Source: Pseudomonas cremoricolorata (GTDB lineage Bacteria > Pseudomonadota > Gammaproteobacteria > Pseudomonadales > Pseudomonadaceae). Taken from it: a DNA stretch of 64,000 bases. Shown piece by piece: positions 55,669-64,000 of the stretch. Below the pieces are notes generated by a model. That model did not search any database and was not told the origin of the DNA. It worked only from the letters and a program-made list of their open reading frames with translations. A program made the translations under genes and the position numbers. How positions within the stretch are numbered: the stretch's first letter is position 1; each line of letters opens with the position of its first letter. The DNA is taken from contig NZ_CP009455.1 of NCBI RefSeq assembly GCF_000759535.1, forward strand, positions 4,216,001 through 4,280,000. The letters run 5' to 3'.

Positions 55669-57645
55669 ATGCGCCTGTTTCTCTGCGAAAAGCCTTCACA
55701 AGCCAAAGACATCGCCAAAGTCCTCGGCGCCACGCGCAAGGGCGACGGCTGCTGGCAAGGCACCAATGTGTGCGTCACCTGGTGCATCGGCCACCTTCTC
55801 GAAACCGCCCCGCCCGACAGCTACGACGCCCGCTACAAGCGCTGGGCGCTCGACGACCTGCCCATCATTCCGGAAAAATGGAAGATGCTGGTCAAGGCCA
55901 AGACCGCCAGCCAGTTCAAGGCCGTCAAGCGCCTGCTCGGCGAAGCACAGGAGTTGGTGATCGCCACCGACGCCGACCGTGAAGGGGAAATGATCGCCCG
56001 TGAGCTGCTGGAGCATTGCCGCTACCGAGGTCCGGTGCAGCGCTTGTGGCTGTCGGCACTGGACGAGGCGTCCATTCGCAAGGCCCTGGCCCGCCTGCTG
56101 CCCGGCCAGGAAACCTTCACGCTCTATCATTCGGCGCTCGGTCGCTCACGTGCCGACTGGCTCATTGGCATGAACCTGAGTCGTCTGTTCACCTTGCTGG
56201 GCCGGCAATCGGGTTATCAGGGCGTATTGCCGGTCGGCCGGGTGCAGACCCCGACCCTGCGCCTGGTGGTCGACCGCGACCGCAGCATCGCCGACTTCGT
56301 GCCGGTGCCGTTCTGGGCCATCGAGGTTCAGCTCGGCCATGCAGGGCAGTCGTTCATGGCCCAATGGCGGGCGCCGGACGATGCCTGCGACGATCAAGGC
56401 CGCTGCCTGCAGCAAGCGCTGGCACAACAGGCAGCCGAGGGCATGCGCAGCGCGGCCCAGGCAGTGCTGCTGAAGATTGAAACCGAGCGCGTCCGCGAAG
56501 CCGCCCCGCTGCCGTTCGACCTCGGCACCCTGCAGGAACTGTGCTCGAAAAAGCTCGGCCTGGGCGCCCAGGAAACCCTCGACATCGCCCAGGCGCTGTA
56601 CGAAACCCACAAGCTGATCACCTACCCGCGCAGCGACTGCGGCTACCTGCCGCTCAGCCAGCATGGCGAGGCAGGGTCTATCCTCGCCGCCCTGCAGCGT
56701 GCCGACGCCTCCCTGGCGCCGTTGCAGGCCCATCTGGATGCCAGTCGCCGCTCGCGGGCCTGGAACGATGCCAAGGTCAGCGCTCACCACGGCATCATTC
56801 CCACGATCGCCGCCAGCGACCCGAACCGCCTGCCGAGCAAACACAAGGCGGTCTACACGCTGATCCGCGCCCGGTACCTGGCCCAGTTTCTGCCGCAGCA
56901 CAGCTTCGATCGCACCCAGGCCGACTTCGACTGCGCCGGCCATCACCTGCGGGCGGTGGGCAAGCAGATCATCGAGCCGGGCTGGCGGCGCGCCCTGCCC
57001 GAAGCGCTGACGCCAAGCAAAGGCCGCGAAGCGCCAGCGGTACAGGTCTTGCCGGCCCTTGAGCAAGGCCAGCGGTGCCCTGTCGAGCAGGTAAACCTCA
57101 AAGACCTGTGGACCCAGCCCCCCAAACCCTTCACCGAAGGCGACCTGATCAAAGCGATGAAGAACGTCGCCAAGCTGGTGCAAGACCCACTGCTCAAGCA
57201 AAAGCTCAAGGACACCACCGGGATCGGCACCGAGGCCACCCGCGCCAGCATCATTCAGGGCTTGCTCGACCGCGGTTACCTGAGCAAGAGCGGCAAGGCG
57301 CTGGCCGCTACACCCGCCGCCTTCAGCCTGATCGATGCCGTGCCCCGGGCGATCGCCGACCCTGGCACCACGGCGATCTGGGAGCAGGCGCTGGACATGG
57401 TGCAAAGCGGTGAAATGAGCCTGGAAGAATTCGTTGCCCGGCAATCGGCGTGGATGAGCAAGCTGGTGCAGCGCTGCGTGGGCATGCGCCTGGCTATCAG
57501 TGGACCGCCTTCGGGCAGCGGCAGCAAGGCGCCTGCGTGGAAGAACAAGCGCAGCGGCGCAGGCAAGGCCAAGAGCGCCAGCAAAGGCGCCAGCAAAGCT
57601 GCCGGCAAACCCCGTCAGCCGCGGCGCAAGACTGCCACCCCCTAA
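55669..57645 (+). CDS. topB: DNA topoisomerase III
   Basis: ATG 55669 (MRLFLCEKPSQAKDIAKVLG) gives 658 residues. This type IA topoisomerase has the Toprim motif TDADREGEMIARE and the catalytic Y319 in LITYPRSDCGYLP. The C-terminus has no zinc fingers but a Lys/Ala/Gly-rich basic tail (residues ~615-658), presumably DNA-binding. It decatenates single-stranded DNA and resolves recombination intermediates. No conjugation genes surround it, so it is the chromosomal enzyme. Confidence 0.95.
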   Translation: MRLFLCEKPSQAKDIAKVLGATRKGDGCWQGTNVCVTWCIGHLLETAPPDSYDARYKRWALDDLPIIPEKWKMLVKAKTASQFKAVKRLLGEAQELVIATDADREGEMIARELLEHCRYRGPVQRLWLSALDEASIRKALARLLPGQETFTLYHSALGRSRADWLIGMNLSRLFTLLGRQSGYQGVLPVGRVQTPTLRLVVDRDRSIADFVPVPFWAIEVQLGHAGQSFMAQWRAPDDACDDQGRCLQQALAQQAAEGMRSAAQAVLLKIETERVREAAPLPFDLGTLQELCSKKLGLGAQETLDIAQALYETHKLITYPRSDCGYLPLSQHGEAGSILAALQRADASLAPLQAHLDASRRSRAWNDAKVSAHHGIIPTIAASDPNRLPSKHKAVYTLIRARYLAQFLPQHSFDRTQADFDCAGHHLRAVGKQIIEPGWRRALPEALTPSKGREAPAVQVLPALEQGQRCPVEQVNLKDLWTQPPKPFTEGDLIKAMKNVAKLVQDPLLKQKLKDTTGIGTEATRASIIQGLLDRGYLSKSGKALAATPAAFSLIDAVPRAIADPGTTAIWEQALDMVQSGEMSLEEFVARQSAWMSKLVQRCVGMRLAISGPPSGSGSKAPAWKNKRSGAGKAKSASKGASKAAGKPRQPRRKTATP

Positions 57646-57650
57646 GCACG

Positions 57651-57679
57651 AAAAAGCCCGCGGCAGGTGCCGCGGGCTT
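57651..57679 (-). terminator. Terminator of the permease gene
   Basis: AAGCCCGCGGC, loop AGGT, GCCGCGGGCTT. On the minus strand the stem is followed by five T, making an intrinsic terminator for the gene at 57703-59103; it may also slow topB transcripts. Confidence 0.88.
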
Positions 57680-57702
57680 GGCCTTGGGTCAGTCTCGGTG
57701 CG

Positions 57703-59103
57703 TCATTCACCGCCCTGCACACTGGCCGGCAGAGAAGTCTCCGTGGCACGCCGCCGACTCAGCGAAATCAGCAGAATGATCGAAGCCACCGCAGCAGTCA
57801 TCAGCGTCTCGTAACGATAGGCATCGCTGAACAGCATGTAGCCCAGCACCAGGACAATGGTGCCGATCACCAGCCAGGTGAGCCAGGGGAACAGCCACAT
57901 CTTCAGCTCCAGCACGGCGCCGTCACGGTCGGCGCGAGCGCGCATGCGCAACTGCGAAACGGCGATCACCAGGTACACCAGCAACGCGATCGCACCCGTG
58001 GTCGAGAGCAGGAAACCAAAGACCTTGCCGGGGAACACGTAGTTGACTAGACAGCCTGCGAATCCGGCCAGCGTCGACAGCATGACTGCCACCGTCGGCA
58101 CGCCCGCGCCAGAGATACGCCGGGTCATCACCGGCGCCTCACCTCGTGCGCCCAGCGAATAGAGCATGCGCGAAGCGGTATACAGCCCCGAGTTCATGCA
58201 ACTGGTCACGGCCACCAGCACCACCATATCGACCACGAACTTGGCGCCCGGTACGTTGAGCACTTCCAGCACACGCTGGAACGAACCCACTTGCTTGAGA
58301 GCAGGATCGTTCCACGCCACCAGCGACACCACCAGAAAGATCGATGCCAGATAGAAGATGGCAATGCGATACACCACCAGGTTGGTAGCGCGGCGAATCT
58401 TCTCCTTGGGATTGGCGGTCTCGTCGGCAGCGATGGTCACGATCTCGGCGCCGAAGAACGAGAAGATAGTAATCAGCACCCCACCCAGCACCGTGCCGAA
58501 GCCATTGGGCATGAAGCCGCCGTTGTCCCATAGACGACTGACCCCGGAGGTGTCGGCCAGTGGCCAGAAACCCAGTACCGCCAGGCTGCAGATGCCGATG
58601 AAGGCGATGATGGCGATCACTTTGACCAGCGAGAACCAGTACTCGAACGCGCCGAAATTGCGCACGCTGATCAAGTTGGTGCCTGACAGCAACACCATGA
58701 TCAGGAAGGCGAACAACCACGAGGGCACTGCCGGGAAGTACGCGTGCAGGATGTCGGCGCCAGCAATGGCCTCGACTGGAATGATCAGCACCCAGAACCA
58801 CCAGTACAGCCAGCCAATGGTGAATCCGGCCCAAGGGCCGATGGCTTCGGTGGCGTAGGTGGAGAACGAGCCGCTGTTGGGGTTGGCGATGGCCATTTCG
58901 CCCAGCATGCGCATGACCAGCAACACCAGCAGCCCGGTCATGGCGTAGGAAATCAGAATGGCCGGGCCGGCTGTGGCGATGGCATTGGACGAGCCGATGA
59001 ACAATCCGGCGCCGATGATGCCGGCAATGGAAATCATCGAAACCTGGCGCGAGCTCAGGCCATGCTGCAAAGCGCGTTGTTTTTTATTGTGGGGGGACGC
59101 CAT
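57703..59103 (-). CDS. GABA-permease-like amino acid transporter (APC family)
   Basis: This 466-residue inner-membrane permease has about 12 helices. The N-terminal KKQRALQHGLSSRQVSMISI and AGIIGAGLFIGSSNAI are typical of the amino acid transporter subfamily that includes GabP. The conserved loop SFFGAEIVTIAADETANPKE and EYWFSLVKVIAIIAF also fit. It is divergent from a LysR gene and a class III aminotransferase, which supports uptake of GABA or another omega-amino acid (inference). Confidence 0.92.
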   Translation of the reverse strand: MASPHNKKQRALQHGLSSRQVSMISIAGIIGAGLFIGSSNAIATAGPAILISYAMTGLLVLLVMRMLGEMAIANPNSGSFSTYATEAIGPWAGFTIGWLYWWFWVLIIPVEAIAGADILHAYFPAVPSWLFAFLIMVLLSGTNLISVRNFGAFEYWFSLVKVIAIIAFIGICSLAVLGFWPLADTSGVSRLWDNGGFMPNGFGTVLGGVLITIFSFFGAEIVTIAADETANPKEKIRRATNLVVYRIAIFYLASIFLVVSLVAWNDPALKQVGSFQRVLEVLNVPGAKFVVDMVVLVAVTSCMNSGLYTASRMLYSLGARGEAPVMTRRISGAGVPTVAVMLSTLAGFAGCLVNYVFPGKVFGFLLSTTGAIALLVYLVIAVSQLRMRARADRDGAVLELKMWLFPWLTWLVIGTIVLVLGYMLFSDAYRYETLMTAAVASIILLISLSRRRATETSLPASVQGGE

Positions 59104-59357
59104 GAAAAACCCTCGACTGGGTTGTCGCGCAGTGGGCGACTGACTGTTGGAGCAGATTCAGCTCAAGTTCGAACGCATGTTTTTGTTGTTCTGCCGATGC
59201 CGGCGACGCGCACTTTCCTCCTCGTTCAATACCGGCTTGCCTTCATTGATGCAGGTCAGTATTAATCTACCCGCGGGTCGTCAACAAACGACCTTTTTGC
59301 AGCACATGATTCCATTAGAGAATGAACTCCTGACTTTTCGCTGGGTACGCCATCGCC

Positions 59358-60254
59358 ATGTCCAAACGCCTGATGCCCTCGACCACCGCCCTGCAGTGCT
59401 TCGAAGCGGCCGCCCGCCACCTGAGCTTCACCCGCGCCGCGCAAGAGCTGCACCTGACCCAGAGCGCGGTCAGCAAGCAGGTCGCGCAGCTCGAAGACAT
59501 GCTCTCGCACCCACTGTTCGAGCGCATTCGTCGGCGCCTGCACCTGACCCCGGCCGGGGCGCTGTACCTGACAGAGGTGAACAAGATCCTTACCCAGATC
59601 GACATCTCAAGCCGCTACATCCTCAGCTACGGTGATGAAACCGAAGTGCTGCGCATTGCCACCCAGCCGACCTTTGGCGCACGTTGGCTGGTGCCAAGGC
59701 TCAAGGGTTTCGGCGAACAATTCCCGCGCATTCACCTGGACATTCGCAACGAACTCGAGCCCTTCGACCTGGTGCAGGCCAAGGCTGATGTCGCCTTCTT
59801 CTTCGGCCAGGGCACCTGGCCCGGGGCCACGTGCATCGAGCTGTTCAGTGAAGAAGTGTTGCCGGTGTGCGCGCCCCAGCTGCTCGAGCAGCAGCGCTTC
59901 GCCAGTGCCGAGGCGCTGATCGAGCACCGCCTGCTGCAATGCGCCTCGCGCCCGGAGGCCTGGCACGAGTGGTTCCTCGGCCAGGGCCTGCACAGCCAGA
60001 ACAGCTACCACGGCCCACGCTTCGATACGTTTTACCTGTGCATTCGCGCAGCCATCGCCGGCTGCGGCATCGCCTTGATTCCACGTTACCTGGTGGCCGA
60101 AGAACTGGCCGAGGGCAAACTGATGGTGGCGTGGGATCATCCGGTGCCCAGCAATGGCCGGCACTTCATGGCACACGCCGAGCATGCAGCGCAGGTGCCC
60201 AAGGTGCGCGCCTTCGTGCAGTGGATACGCGAGCGGGTCGCGGAAGGTGTGTGA
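59358..60254 (+). CDS. LysR-family regulator (GcvA-like)
   Basis: This 298-residue regulator has the GcvA-type N-terminus: PSTTALQCFEAAARHLSFTR, AAQELHLTQSAVSKQVAQLE, LFERIRRRLHLTPAG, then an effector domain (QPTFGARWLVPRLKGF). It sits between the divergent permease and the aminotransferase on its own strand, so it probably controls both. Two GGATAAT repeats (near 60289 and 60330) lie between it and the aminotransferase. Confidence 0.92.
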   Translation: MSKRLMPSTTALQCFEAAARHLSFTRAAQELHLTQSAVSKQVAQLEDMLSHPLFERIRRRLHLTPAGALYLTEVNKILTQIDISSRYILSYGDETEVLRIATQPTFGARWLVPRLKGFGEQFPRIHLDIRNELEPFDLVQAKADVAFFFGQGTWPGATCIELFSEEVLPVCAPQLLEQQRFASAEALIEHRLLQCASRPEAWHEWFLGQGLHSQNSYHGPRFDTFYLCIRAAIAGCGIALIPRYLVAEELAEGKLMVAWDHPVPSNGRHFMAHAEHAAQVPKVRAFVQWIRERVAEGV

Positions 60255-60363
60255 ACCGCCACTTCCATAGTTGAGGGAATGAAGCCAATCGGATAATTCG
60301 TTTGCGCATGGGCTGCGCGAAGCGTTTGGATAATAAGAAACTTGACCACAGGCCTGCGCGCAG

Positions 60364-61614
60364 ATGAATCCGGAAAGTATCAGCCACTCCATCTCTATCG
60401 TTCACCCGATTACACTTTCCCATGGCCTCAATGCGGAAGTCTGGGACACCGACGGCAACCGTTATATCGACTTCGTCGGCGGCATTGGCGTGCTCAACCT
60501 GGGTCATTGCAACCCGGCAGTGGTCGAGGCGATCTGCACCCAGGCCACCCGGCTCATCCACTCGGCGTTCAACGCAGCGCCCCACGCGCCGTACCTGCAG
60601 TTGATGGAGCGCCTCAGCCAGTTCGTGCCCCTGAGCTACCCCATCGCCGGCATGCTCACCAACAGTGGCGCCGAGGCCGCCGAGAACGCCTTGAAGGTCG
60701 CCCGTGGCGCCACCGGCAAGCGCGCGGTGATCGCCTTCGACGGGGGCTTCCATGGCCGCACCCTGGCCACCCTCAACCTCAACGGCAAGGTCGCGCCTTA
60801 CAAGCAGCGCGTGGGCGATCTGCCCGGCCCGGTGTATCACCTGCCCTACCCCAGCGCCGACAACGGCGTCAGCTGCGCCGAAGGGCTCAAGGCGCTGGAG
60901 CGGCTGTTCAGTGTCGAGCTGGCAGTGGAGGACGTGGCAGCGTTCATCATCGAACCGGTGCAGGGCGAAGGCGGCTTCCTTGCCCTCGATCCGACCTTCG
61001 CCCAGGCCTTGCGCCGCTTCTGCGACAGCCATGGCATCGTGCTGATCGTCGATGAAATCCAGTCGGGGTTCGGTCGCACCGGCCAGCGCTTCGCCTTCTC
61101 GCGACTGGGCATCGAGCCCGACCTGCTGCTGCTGGCCAAGAGCATCGCCGGCGGCATGCCGCTGGGCGCGGTGGTGGGCCGACGCGAACTGCTGTCAGCG
61201 CTGCCCAAGGGCGGGCTGGGCGGCACCTACTCAGGCAACCCCATCGCCTGCGCCGCGGCATTGGCCAGCCTCGCGCAGATGAGCGACGACAATCTGGCCA
61301 CCTGGGGCGAGCGTCAAGAGCAGGCGTTGCTTGCCCGCTACTCGCGCTGGCAGGCCGCAGGCCTGAGCCCGTTCATCGGGCGCCTGACCGGCGTCGGTGC
61401 CATGCGCGGTATCGAACTGATCAACCCGGACGGCAGTCCGGCCACGGCGCAATTGAGCGCGCTGCTCGACGCGGCCCGCGCCCAGGGCCTGCTGCTGATG
61501 CCCAGCGGCAAGGCGCGGCACATCGTGCGTCTGCTGGCACCGCTGACCATCGAAGGCAAGGTGCTGGAGGAAGGGCTGGATATTCTCGAGCGCTGCCTGG
61601 CGGCGTTGCGCTAG
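60364..61614 (+). CDS. Class III aminotransferase, 4-aminobutyrate type
   Basis: This 416-residue PLP enzyme carries YIDFVGGIGVLNLGHCNPAV, NSGAEAAENALKVARGATGK, IIEPVQGEGGF, VDEIQSGFGRTG and the PLP lysine K259 in LLLAKSIAGGMPLG. These fit GABA/5-aminovalerate aminotransferases (GabT/DavT), which pass the amino group to 2-oxoglutarate. No succinate-semialdehyde dehydrogenase gene follows, so it is probably a second copy to the gabDT operon expected elsewhere. Exact substrate unproven. Confidence 0.9.
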   Translation: MNPESISHSISIVHPITLSHGLNAEVWDTDGNRYIDFVGGIGVLNLGHCNPAVVEAICTQATRLIHSAFNAAPHAPYLQLMERLSQFVPLSYPIAGMLTNSGAEAAENALKVARGATGKRAVIAFDGGFHGRTLATLNLNGKVAPYKQRVGDLPGPVYHLPYPSADNGVSCAEGLKALERLFSVELAVEDVAAFIIEPVQGEGGFLALDPTFAQALRRFCDSHGIVLIVDEIQSGFGRTGQRFAFSRLGIEPDLLLLAKSIAGGMPLGAVVGRRELLSALPKGGLGGTYSGNPIACAAALASLAQMSDDNLATWGERQEQALLARYSRWQAAGLSPFIGRLTGVGAMRGIELINPDGSPATAQLSALLDAARAQGLLLMPSGKARHIVRLLAPLTIEGKVLEEGLDILERCLAALR

Positions 61615-61629
61615 CGCTGCAGCCGACGC

Positions 61630-61926
61630 TTAGAGCCCCAGCTCCTGGGGCGTGAGCATGTCGCATTCGAAGGCGATCCAGCCGCCTTCGAGCTCGGCGT
61701 GACCGTTGACGATGGGGCCGTAGTAACTCAGGCCGTTGTCCAGGGTCACGCAGATATGGGTAGCACCATCCGGGGCCGCCAGGGTGTTGACGAAGTGCAC
61801 TTTCTTCAAGGTTTCGGTCACCGCTTCCAGGCCCACGCGGATGCCTGGGTTCTCGGTGGCCTCGACATCGCCGCCGAAATTCTCGGTGCTGACGGTGATG
61901 GTGGCGATGTAGGGGTAGGTGCTCAA
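61630..61926 (-). CDS. Hypothetical protein, 98 residues
   Basis: Read from TTG 61926, with GAGG eight bases before. The sequence alternates as in beta strands (YPYIATITVSTENFGGDVEA, THICVTLDNGLSYYGPIVNG, GGWIAFECDM), without signal peptide, membrane segment or cysteine motif. I do not recognise a family. Codon use matches the neighbours, and the frame is well kept, so it is likely real. It converges with the aminotransferase gene (15 nt between stops). Confidence 0.7.
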   Translation of the reverse strand: MSTYPYIATITVSTENFGGDVEATENPGIRVGLEAVTETLKKVHFVNTLAAPDGATHICVTLDNGLSYYGPIVNGHAELEGGWIAFECDMLTPQELGL

Positions 61927-62063
61927 GCCGATAACCTCGCAAGTTCAGGGGCGCGTAGGGTACGGCACGACTGGGCGCTTGTCTCTAGCGCACCGATGGC
62001 CTGGAGGGGGCCGATCTGTTAGGGTGCCCGCCGATACCCGCCCTACCACACCAGGAGCCGACC

Positions 62064-62492
62064 GTGAGCGCCGAGCAACCCATGACCGCCGACCTGTTCG
62101 AAGTCGACAAACGCCTGAGCCTCAAGCCAGTCACCGACTTCAACGGCTACCTGCGCAGCGCCTTCGGCGACGGCCCTTGCACTTGCCATCGCTGCACCGA
62201 GAACAGCGGCGAACAGACCGACTACAGCCACCTGCACACCTTCGAATTCGACGGCAAGCCTAGCCACCGACGCTTTGCCAGCACCGCTGCCAGCGACGTG
62301 CTGCAAAAGCTCAAGAAAGCCTGGCTGTCATACACTCAGGCCGAGCTGCAAAGCCTTGGCCTGATCGACCTCGATACGCTGAAAACCTTCACCGACGATG
62401 CCCTGCACCCACGCCTGTTCGCGCTGCTCGGCGCCAGTGGCCTGGCCCGCGAAGAAGACGGCCAATGGCACCTGCAGGCGCTGGCCGACTGA
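62064..62492 (+). CDS. Hypothetical protein with a Cys cluster
   Basis: GTG 62064 is chosen because AGGAG lies six bases before it; ATG 62082 is the alternative. The 142-residue protein contains CTCHRC, a compact cysteine pattern that could bind metal, followed by TDYSHLHTFEFDGKPSHRRF. The C-terminal half is helical (VLQKLKKAWLSYTQAELQSL). Without a family match I assign no function. It is convergent with the SulP transporter gene. Confidence 0.7.
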   Translation: MSAEQPMTADLFEVDKRLSLKPVTDFNGYLRSAFGDGPCTCHRCTENSGEQTDYSHLHTFEFDGKPSHRRFASTAASDVLQKLKKAWLSYTQAELQSLGLIDLDTLKTFTDDALHPRLFALLGASGLAREEDGQWHLQALAD

Positions 62493-62512
62493 GTCGAGGC
62501 GTCTCCGATTAT

Positions 62513-62536
62513 GCTGGCCCGAGCCCTCGGGCCAGC
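62513..62536. terminator. Hairpin between convergent genes
   Basis: GCTGGCCCGAG and CTCGGGCCAGC form a perfect 11-bp stem with a two-base spacer. There is no T-run; it likely ends both flanking genes. Confidence 0.55.
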
Positions 62537-62540
62537 GCAC

Positions 62541-63983
62541 TCAATGCTGCTCGCCCGCCCGCTTGAGCAGTTTCTTGCAGCGCTCTGACAGATGCACCAC
62601 GCGCAAGTGCTTGCCCGCCTTGGCATAGCGTTCGCGCAGGGTCTTCAGGGCGGCGATGGCTGAATAATCGACGAAACTCAGGTGCTGGCAATCCAAGGTT
62701 ACGCTGGCCGGATCGTTGGCCGGGTCGAACTGGTTGAGAAACGGCGTGGTCGAGGCGAAGAACAGCGTGCCGTGCACTTGGTAATGCTTGTGCCCGTCTT
62801 CCTCCATACGGCTGTCGGCGTACAGCTCGCGGGCGTGCTGCCAGGCGAAGTTGATCGCGGCGATGACGATACCGAACAGCACCGCCGCAGCCAGGTCGGT
62901 GAGCACCGTAACTACCGTCACCGCGACGATCGCCAGCACATCGCTGGCCGGCACCTTGTGCAGCACCCGTAGCGAGGCCCAGGCGAAGGTCTGCTGCGCG
63001 ACCACGAACATCACCCCCACCAGCGCCGCCAACGGAATGCGCTCGATCAGCGGCGACAGGAACAGGACGAACAGCAGAATCATCACCCCCGCAGTGACCC
63101 CGGACAGCCGCCCGCGGCCACCCGAGCTGAGGTTGATCACCGTCTGCCCGATCATCGCGCAGCCGCCCATGCCGCCACACAGGCCCGAGGCCATGTTGGC
63201 CGCCCCCAGCGCCACGCATTCACGGTCGGGGAAGCCGCGGCTTTCGGTGATTTCGTCGGTCAGGTTGAGGGTCAGCAAGGTTTCCAGCAGACCGACCATG
63301 GCCATCAGCAACGCGTAGGGGGCGATGATGCGCAGGGTTTCCAGGCTCCACGGCACCTGCGGCCAGGCCAGCGCCGGCAAGCCGCCAGCGATCTGCGCCA
63401 TGTCCCCAAGGGTGCGGGTTGGCAGCTCAAGGCCATACACCAGCAAGCCTACACCCACAATTGCCACCAGTGCCGGCGGTACGGCGCGGGTGAGTTTGGG
63501 CAGTACGTAGACCACCAGCATGGTCAACGCCACTAGGCCAATCATCAGGTACAGCGGCGTACCGCTGAGCCACTGTTCGCCGCGCTTGAAGTGCTCAAGC
63601 TGCGCCATGGCAATGACGATGGCCAGACCGTTGACGAAGCCGAGCATCACCGGATACGGCACCAGGCGAATCAACTTGCCCAGGCGCAGCACGCCGAACA
63701 GCACCATCAACGCGCCACCCAGCAGCACGGTCGCCAGCAGATACTCGACCCCGTGCTGCACCACCAGCGCGATGATCACCACCGCCATCGACCCTGCAGC
63801 ACCGGAAATCATCCCTGGGCGACCACCGAACAGCGCGGTCAGGGTGCAGATGATGAACGCGCCATACAGGCCCATCAGCGGGTTGAGGTGAGCCACCAGG
63901 GCGAAGGCGATGCACTCGGGCACCAGGGCGAAGGCAGTGGTCAGGCCGGCCAGCAAGTCGGCGCGAAGACGAACGGGTTTCAT
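62541..63983 (-). CDS. SulP-family anion transporter with STAS domain
   Basis: This 480-residue SLC26/SulP protein has about 10-12 membrane helices in residues ~10-390. Family strings are LVPECIAFALVAHLNPLMGL, GAAGSMAVV and GCAMIGQTVINLSSGGRGRL. The C-terminal cytoplasmic STAS domain (~395-480) contains VTLDCQHLSFVDYSAIAALK. Family members carry sulfate, bicarbonate or C4-dicarboxylates; the substrate cannot be read here. The gene is complete, with the start 17 bases from the window end. Confidence 0.92.
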   Translation of the reverse strand: MKPVRLRADLLAGLTTAFALVPECIAFALVAHLNPLMGLYGAFIICTLTALFGGRPGMISGAAGSMAVVIIALVVQHGVEYLLATVLLGGALMVLFGVLRLGKLIRLVPYPVMLGFVNGLAIVIAMAQLEHFKRGEQWLSGTPLYLMIGLVALTMLVVYVLPKLTRAVPPALVAIVGVGLLVYGLELPTRTLGDMAQIAGGLPALAWPQVPWSLETLRIIAPYALLMAMVGLLETLLTLNLTDEITESRGFPDRECVALGAANMASGLCGGMGGCAMIGQTVINLSSGGRGRLSGVTAGVMILLFVLFLSPLIERIPLAALVGVMFVVAQQTFAWASLRVLHKVPASDVLAIVAVTVVTVLTDLAAAVLFGIVIAAINFAWQHARELYADSRMEEDGHKHYQVHGTLFFASTTPFLNQFDPANDPASVTLDCQHLSFVDYSAIAALKTLRERYAKAGKHLRVVHLSERCKKLLKRAGEQH

Positions 63984-64000
63984 GAAGGTCCTGTGGTCAG

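Overview
This 64 kb window is chromosomal DNA of a Pseudomonas, most likely of the P. putida group. Coding is dense and GC-rich with Pseudomonas codon use. The second half follows a gene order I recall from Pseudomonas chromosomes (cysG-serS-crcB-rarA-lolA-ftsK, aat-bpt-infA, clpA-clpS-cspD, idh-nudix-mnmA-hflD-purB). A PrrF-type iron sRNA gene lies at about 25.2 kb. No tRNA, rRNA, CRISPR array, insertion sequence or integrase was found. The only visibly foreign stretch is the AT-richer first ~0.9 kb, which holds the tail of an Rhs gene.

Layout. 0-0.7 kb: Rhs core C-terminus with an in-frame stop before its tip. 1-8.5 kb: pxpABC (5-oxoprolinase) divergent from a LysR gene, then an amino-acid ABC transporter, a GntR/FCD regulator and a DUF1989 protein, with a GntR-type operator just before the transporter. 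8.5-16.1 kb: glgE-treS/maltokinase-glgB, turning trehalose into alpha-glucan. 16.3-24 kb: an acyl-CoA ligase divergent from leucine/isovalerate genes (ivd, mccB, methylglutaconyl-CoA hydratase, mccA), with two 16-bp palindromes between them. 24-27.2 kb: an S24-type repressor that has lost its catalytic dyad, a DUF6124-like gene, the PrrF sRNA, a sigma-region-4/FecR-N membrane fusion and an M14 carboxypeptidase. 27.5-32.6 kb: a bacteriophytochrome kinase, a response regulator and a hybrid kinase.

32.7-55.5 kb is mostly core: aldose sugar dehydrogenase, siroheme synthase, seryl-tRNA synthetase, fluoride channel, RarA, LolA, FtsK, the two N-end-rule transferases, IF-1, ClpA/ClpS, CspD, monomeric isocitrate dehydrogenase, Nudix hydrolase, MnmA, HflD, PurB, a ribosomal oxygenase and a GNAT protein. 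The dimeric isocitrate dehydrogenase gene (icd), which I recall between cspD and idh in P. aeruginosa, is absent. 55.7-64 kb: topoisomerase III, a GABA-type permease divergent from a LysR regulator and a class III aminotransferase, two unknown small proteins and a SulP transporter.

The least ordinary parts are the iron-linked locus at 25.2-26.1 kb, the dyad-less S24 repressor, the DUF1989 operon with its predicted operator, the interrupted Rhs tip and the missing icd. All functional statements rest on sequence recognition without database searches.
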